Below are positions 34,498 through 37,085 of a stretch of 37,085 bases of DNA, one piece after another (the first letter of the stretch is position 1; every line of letters begins with the position of its first letter). This DNA comes from Clostridia bacterium (GTDB taxonomy: Bacteria > Bacillota > Clostridia > UMGS1883), in assembly GCA_017547445.1 (NCBI GenBank), contig JAFYPR010000023.1, positions 1-37,085 of the forward strand, given 5' to 3'. The notes beneath the pieces are model-generated. The model was given only the letters and a program-made list of their open reading frames with translations, had not been told where the DNA came from and made no database searches. Made by a program: the position numbers and the translations under genes.

Positions 34498-35760
34498 TTA
34501 GTCCTCCTTAGGTGCTGTAATGTAGCCTGTAAGCGCACTTTCTGCCGCAACACGGGGAGATGCAAGATAAACCTCACTGTCCACATGACCCATTCTGCCT
34601 ACAAAGTTACGGTTAGTTGTTGCAATTGCTCTCTCGCCGTCAGCGAGTATCCCCATATGCCCGCCAAGACAGGGTCCGCAGGTGGGAGGTGATACAATGC
34701 AGCCTGCATCCATAAATATGTTAAGAAGACCTTCATTCAATGCTTCCTTATAAATCCCGGGTGTTGCAGGTATAACGATAACACGAAGATTTTCCTTAAC
34801 CTTTTTGCCCTTTAAAACCTCTGCAGCAATACGAAGGTCGGTAATTCTGCCGTTTGTACAGCTTCCGATTACAACCTGGTCAAGCTTTACGCCAAGCTTT
34901 TCGGCTTCATCTGCCGTCTTGCCGTTGGAAGGAAGATGTGGGAACGCGACCATGTAAGGCACTTCGCTTAATTCAATATCCATTACGTATTCGTAAGGAG
35001 CATCAGGGTCGGGAGCATATGTTGTATATTCCTTAACGCCTGCTTCTTCCATATAAGCAATTGTCTTTTCGTCTGCAATAAAAATACCGTTTTTACCGCC
35101 GGCTTCAATTGCCATATTTGCAATTGTAAAGCGGTCATCCATAGTAAGTGCCGATACGCCGTCACCGAAAAATTCCATAGACTTGTAAAGAGCACCGTCA
35201 ACGCCTATTTTAGCAATAATGTATAAGATAAGGTCCTTACCGGAAACGCCCTTTTTAAACTGCCCCTTAAGATTAAAGCCTATGGCAGAGGGCACCTTCA
35301 TCCACGCCTTCGCCTTGCTCATACCAATAGCCATATCGGTTGAGCCTACGCCTGTAGAAAATGCATTGAGCGCGCCGTATGTACAGGTATGGCTATCTGC
35401 GCCGATAACTGCATCGCCCGCCTTTACAATACCCAATTCGGGCAAAAGTGCATGTTCAACACCTGCACAACCGCCCTCGAAGAATTTCTTAATACCGTGT
35501 TTTGCGCTGAATTCTCTTACTTGCTTACAGTTCTGCGCACTCTTTATATCCTTTGTAGGCGTAAAGTGGTCAAGGACAAAGCAAACCTTATCAGGGTCTG
35601 TAATTGTAAGATTGCCCTTCTCAAAAACATTTACCGCAACGGGACCCGTTACGTCGTTTGCCATGGCGAGGTCAAGATTGATTAAAACCAGATCGCCCGC
35701 CTTTACAGAATCAAGACCTGCCTTGCGGGCAAGAATTTTCTGTGTCATAGTCTGTGCCAT
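34498..35760 (-). CDS. leuC: 3-isopropylmalate dehydratase large subunit
   Basis: Aconitase-family subunit carrying a [4Fe-4S] cluster; isomerises 2- to 3-isopropylmalate. The 420-residue protein has [23 protein letters not shown], the cluster ligand in VIGSCTNGR (about 301) and the pair CGPCLGGH (about 361 and 364), then [18 protein letters not shown] precedes the ATG. It is the first gene after the promoter at 35809-35837. Small relatives include homoaconitase-type enzymes, but adjacency to leuD and leuB supports leucine synthesis. Confidence 0.97.
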   Translation of the reverse strand: MAQTMTQKILARKAGLDSVKAGDLVLINLDLAMANDVTGPVAVNVFEKGNLTITDPDKVCFVLDHFTPTKDIKSAQNCKQVREFSAKHGIKKFFEGGCAGVEHALLPELGIVKAGDAVIGADSHTCTYGALNAFSTGVGSTDMAIGMSKAKAWMKVPSAIGFNLKGQFKKGVSGKDLILYIIAKIGVDGALYKSMEFFGDGVSALTMDDRFTIANMAIEAGGKNGIFIADEKTIAYMEEAGVKEYTTYAPDPDAPYEYVMDIELSEVPYMVAFPHLPSNGKTADEAEKLGVKLDQVVIGSCTNGRITDLRIAAEVLKGKKVKENLRVIVIPATPGIYKEALNEGLLNIFMDAGCIVSPPTCGPCLGGHMGILADGERAIATTNRNFVGRMGHVDSEVYLASPRVAAESALTGYITAPKED

Positions 35761-35808
35761 ATATGTATAACCTCCTAATAAATTTCTACTTATAATAATA
35801 TTTATGCT

Positions 35809-35837
35809 ATTATAAGCCTAAAATGGTGTTTCGTCAA
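35809..35837 (-). promoter_or_regulatory. Strong sigma-A promoter of the leu operon
   Basis: On the minus strand, TTGACG (35832-35837), a 17-base spacer and TATAAT (35809-35814). Transcription should start near 35802, giving a leader of about 40 bases ending in AGGAGG before leuC. That is too short for a T-box or leader-peptide attenuator, so leucine control, if any, would act at the promoter. Confidence 0.8.
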
Positions 35838-35898
35838 GGGCAAACAGCCCCCAAAAAGGGCAGGAATAAAATATTTTTGAAAATTTTTAAAAAAACAC

Positions 35899-35927
35899 TT
35901 GCATTTTCTGTTTTTCTTTGCTACAAT
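35899..35927 (+). promoter_or_regulatory. Sigma-A promoter of rpmB
   Basis: TTGCAT (35899-35904) and TACAAT (35922-35927) with exactly 17 bases between, preceded by an A/T-rich tract (35870-35895) that could act as an UP-like element. The leader to the ATG at 36010 is about 75 bases. It is divergent from the leu promoter, with about 60 bases between the two -35 elements. Confidence 0.72.
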
Positions 35928-36009
35928 AAGCAATGCATTAATTGATAATCGGTCTTTGTGCCCCGCACAGGACTTAATTTTTGACTTTTGGCTAAGGAGG
36001 TTTATTGGT

Positions 36010-36198
36010 ATGGCAAAGTGTGATGTATGCGGTAAGGGTGTTACATTCGGCATCCAGGTGAGCCACTCTCATCGTCGTTCTAACAGAACATGGAAGGCTA
36101 ACGTAAGAACAGTTAAGGCCCTTGTAAACGGTACTCCCAAGACTCTCCATGTATGCAGCCGTTGCCTTCGCAGCGGAAAGATCGTTCGCGCTATCTAA
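36010..36198 (+). CDS. rpmB: 50S ribosomal protein L28
   Basis: A 62-residue large-subunit ribosomal protein. MAKCDVCGKGVTFGIQVSHSHRRSNRTWKANVRTV is the typical L28 N-terminus. Four cysteines in two pairs (Cys4-x2-Cys7 and Cys-x2-Cys in HVCSRCLRSG) mark the zinc-binding (C+) form. The ATG at 36010 is chosen because AAGGAGG lies 9 bases upstream. It stands alone between a promoter and a terminator. Confidence 0.97.
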   Translation: MAKCDVCGKGVTFGIQVSHSHRRSNRTWKANVRTVKALVNGTPKTLHVCSRCLRSGKIVRAI

Positions 36199-36221
36199 GA
36201 GCGGATTTGAGAGAGAAACAG

Positions 36222-36250
36222 AAAGCGAGAGGAAATCCTCTCGCTTTTTT
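36222..36250 (+). terminator. Rho-independent terminator after rpmB
   Basis: AAAGCGAGAGG / CCTCTCGCTTT form an 11-bp stem around an AAAT loop, followed by further Ts (TTT up to 36250). It lies 24 bases past the rpmB stop. Confidence 0.92.
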
Positions 36251-36255
36251 GTTAA

Positions 36256-36927
36256 GTGGGTTTCAGGAAGTTGGTGGTTAAAATAAAAAGATTTATATCA
36301 ATAATTTTAATATTGATAATGTCTCTTTCTTCATTGTCTGTCGCAGCCGTCGATTATGATGAGGAAGGAGCATACCGGGAATGTTATACCCTTTATCCCG
36401 ATTTTATCAACAGGATTAAAGCTGAGGGTATAACAGAGAAACAGCTTATGAGCTTTGTTAAAAGTGTTGAAAAGAAAGTTCTTGAGCACAATATTCCTCT
36501 CACGGAGGAAAATTTTGACACTCTGATGTTTCAGGGCTTTAAGGATGCCTTTGGCTTGCGAACCAATATCAAGGTGAGGGATGCATTGGCTTCTGTTTAC
36601 CCCGAATCTGTAGCACAGGCAATGGACGGAGCTATAACAGAGGAATTTATGCCCATCTATATTACGGTAAAAAGATTTCTTTTAGGCATTACCACCCCTG
36701 TTGTAACCCTGAGCGGTGATAAGAGCAATACCCTTGTTCATTATGTGCACATGAGTGAAGCTGCCACTATTTTTGTAGCCTTTTATACCCCCGAAGGCGA
36801 CCTGTTAAAGGCATACAAAAACCCCGAAGGCGAAATGGAATGTGAAGGAGCTTTTTTTGCAAAGGCATTTGCATTTGAGCCGGATTCACTTTCCCCTCTG
36901 TGTGAAAGCTTTATACTGAATTTTTAA
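36256..36927 (+). CDS. Exported protein of unknown function
   Basis: Up to 223 residues. The N-terminus has a basic stretch (VVKIKRF) and a hydrophobic run (ISIILILIMSLSSLSVAA), a typical signal peptide with cleavage after about Ala31. The mature part is acidic and mixed alpha/beta with no motif recognised. A helical first half (DFINRIKAEGITEKQLMSFVKSVEKKVLEHN) is followed by a C-terminal beta-sandwich-like stretch (TTPVVTLSGDKSNTLVHYV, TIFVAFYTPEGDLLKAY). The start is uncertain: GTG at 36256 lacks a ribosome site, while GTG at 36274 has AGGAAG only 3 bases away. It begins 6 bases after the rpmB terminator with no evident promoter, so expression may depend on read-through. A hairpin follows the stop. 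Confidence 0.7.
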   Translation: MGFRKLVVKIKRFISIILILIMSLSSLSVAAVDYDEEGAYRECYTLYPDFINRIKAEGITEKQLMSFVKSVEKKVLEHNIPLTEENFDTLMFQGFKDAFGLRTNIKVRDALASVYPESVAQAMDGAITEEFMPIYITVKRFLLGITTPVVTLSGDKSNTLVHYVHMSEAATIFVAFYTPEGDLLKAYKNPEGEMECEGAFFAKAFAFEPDSLSPLCESFILNF

Positions 36928-36948
36928 AAGCACGCTTCGGCGTGCTTT
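36927..36948 (+). terminator. UUCG-loop hairpin after the unknown exported protein
   Basis: AAAGCACGC-TTCG-GCGTGCTTT is a perfect 9-bp stem with the very stable UUCG tetraloop, starting at the stop codon. The tail is TTTCAG, a short T-run, so it is a moderate terminator candidate. Confidence 0.65.
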
Positions 36949-36950
36949 CA

Positions 36951-37085
36951 GAGTGTCGATAAAGTATTATCGACACTCGACCTCAAAGGCGGATTACATC
37001 CTTCAGCACTTTGAGGTCTGTAATTTCTAATGAACAAAGTGCCGATTTCTCGTGCAAGACTCCCTACGGGAGCCCTAAAATCAGC
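36951..37085. repeat. Hairpin cluster at the right edge
   Basis: No gene is visible. A perfect 12-bp stem GAGTGTCGATAA (36951-36962) / TTATCGACACTC (36967-36978) with a 4-base loop is followed at once by a 10-bp stem GACCTCAAAG (36979-36988) / CTTTGAGGTC (37009-37018). CTCCC-TAC-GGGAG follows near 37059-37071. This resembles a nested or tandem palindromic intergenic repeat, cut by the window end. Confidence 0.55.

Noticed and set aside
35802-36053. Minus-strand 83-codon frame across the leuC-rpmB intergenic region
   Set aside because: It covers both divergent promoters and the start of rpmB, and no ribosome site or family pattern is seen.

Overview
The window looks like a chromosomal segment of an uncultured, low-to-mid-GC anaerobic Bacillota, most likely class Clostridia (gut or other polysaccharide-rich habitat). 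The grounds are the sepF-ylmH-divIVA-ileS cluster typical of Firmicutes, a class 1B dihydroorotate dehydrogenase pair (PyrD plus the FeS/flavin subunit PyrK), a TatD-linked radical SAM protein, AGGAGG-type ribosome binding sites, sigma-A-like promoters and BspA-like surface proteins. No rRNA, tRNA, CRISPR array, phage or transposase gene was seen. Genus and species cannot be named from this sequence alone.

Left third (1-13,380) is an accessory glycan and cell-surface region. A cytoplasmic GH88/GH105-type unsaturated glycuronyl hydrolase with an upstream HAD hydrolase reads leftward. A divergent pair of exported proteins (a transglutaminase-like protein and a 1306-residue BspA-like leucine-rich-repeat protein) reads rightward. 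A 1679-residue exported multidomain protein converges on them; its last 400 residues are a paralogue of the cytoplasmic hydrolase. The two paralogues also share an almost identical 3' flank.

Middle and right (13,390-35,760) is a run of 24 co-directional minus-strand housekeeping genes. In transcription order they are leuC-leuD-leuB (leucine), yqeG, an aroE-aroK fusion (shikimate), yggS, sepF, ylmH, divIVA (division and septum), ileS, lspA, rluD, pyrB-pyrC-pyrF-pyrK-pyrD (UMP synthesis), metG, tatD, a radical SAM gene and panB-panC-panD (pantothenate). Spacing is mostly a few bases or a short overlap. A strong promoter precedes leuC and an intrinsic terminator follows panD; internal promoters are likely but not obvious. 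Right of this run, rpmB (ribosomal protein L28) has its own divergent promoter and a terminator, followed by an unrecognised exported protein and a cluster of hairpins.

The most unusual signal is non-coding. A 127-bp repeat occurs intact three times (15010, 16604, and reversed at 33852), once as a composite carrying two other palindromic insertions (13832-14135), and once as a fragment (23401). Its copies carry paired base changes that preserve two internal hairpins, so the fold is conserved rather than only the sequence. The copies sit between genes of the operons, and one supplies the last codons and stop of panB. A second repeat, made of 7-bp AT-rich units, occurs at 133, 8201 and 23368, each time next to a hairpin.
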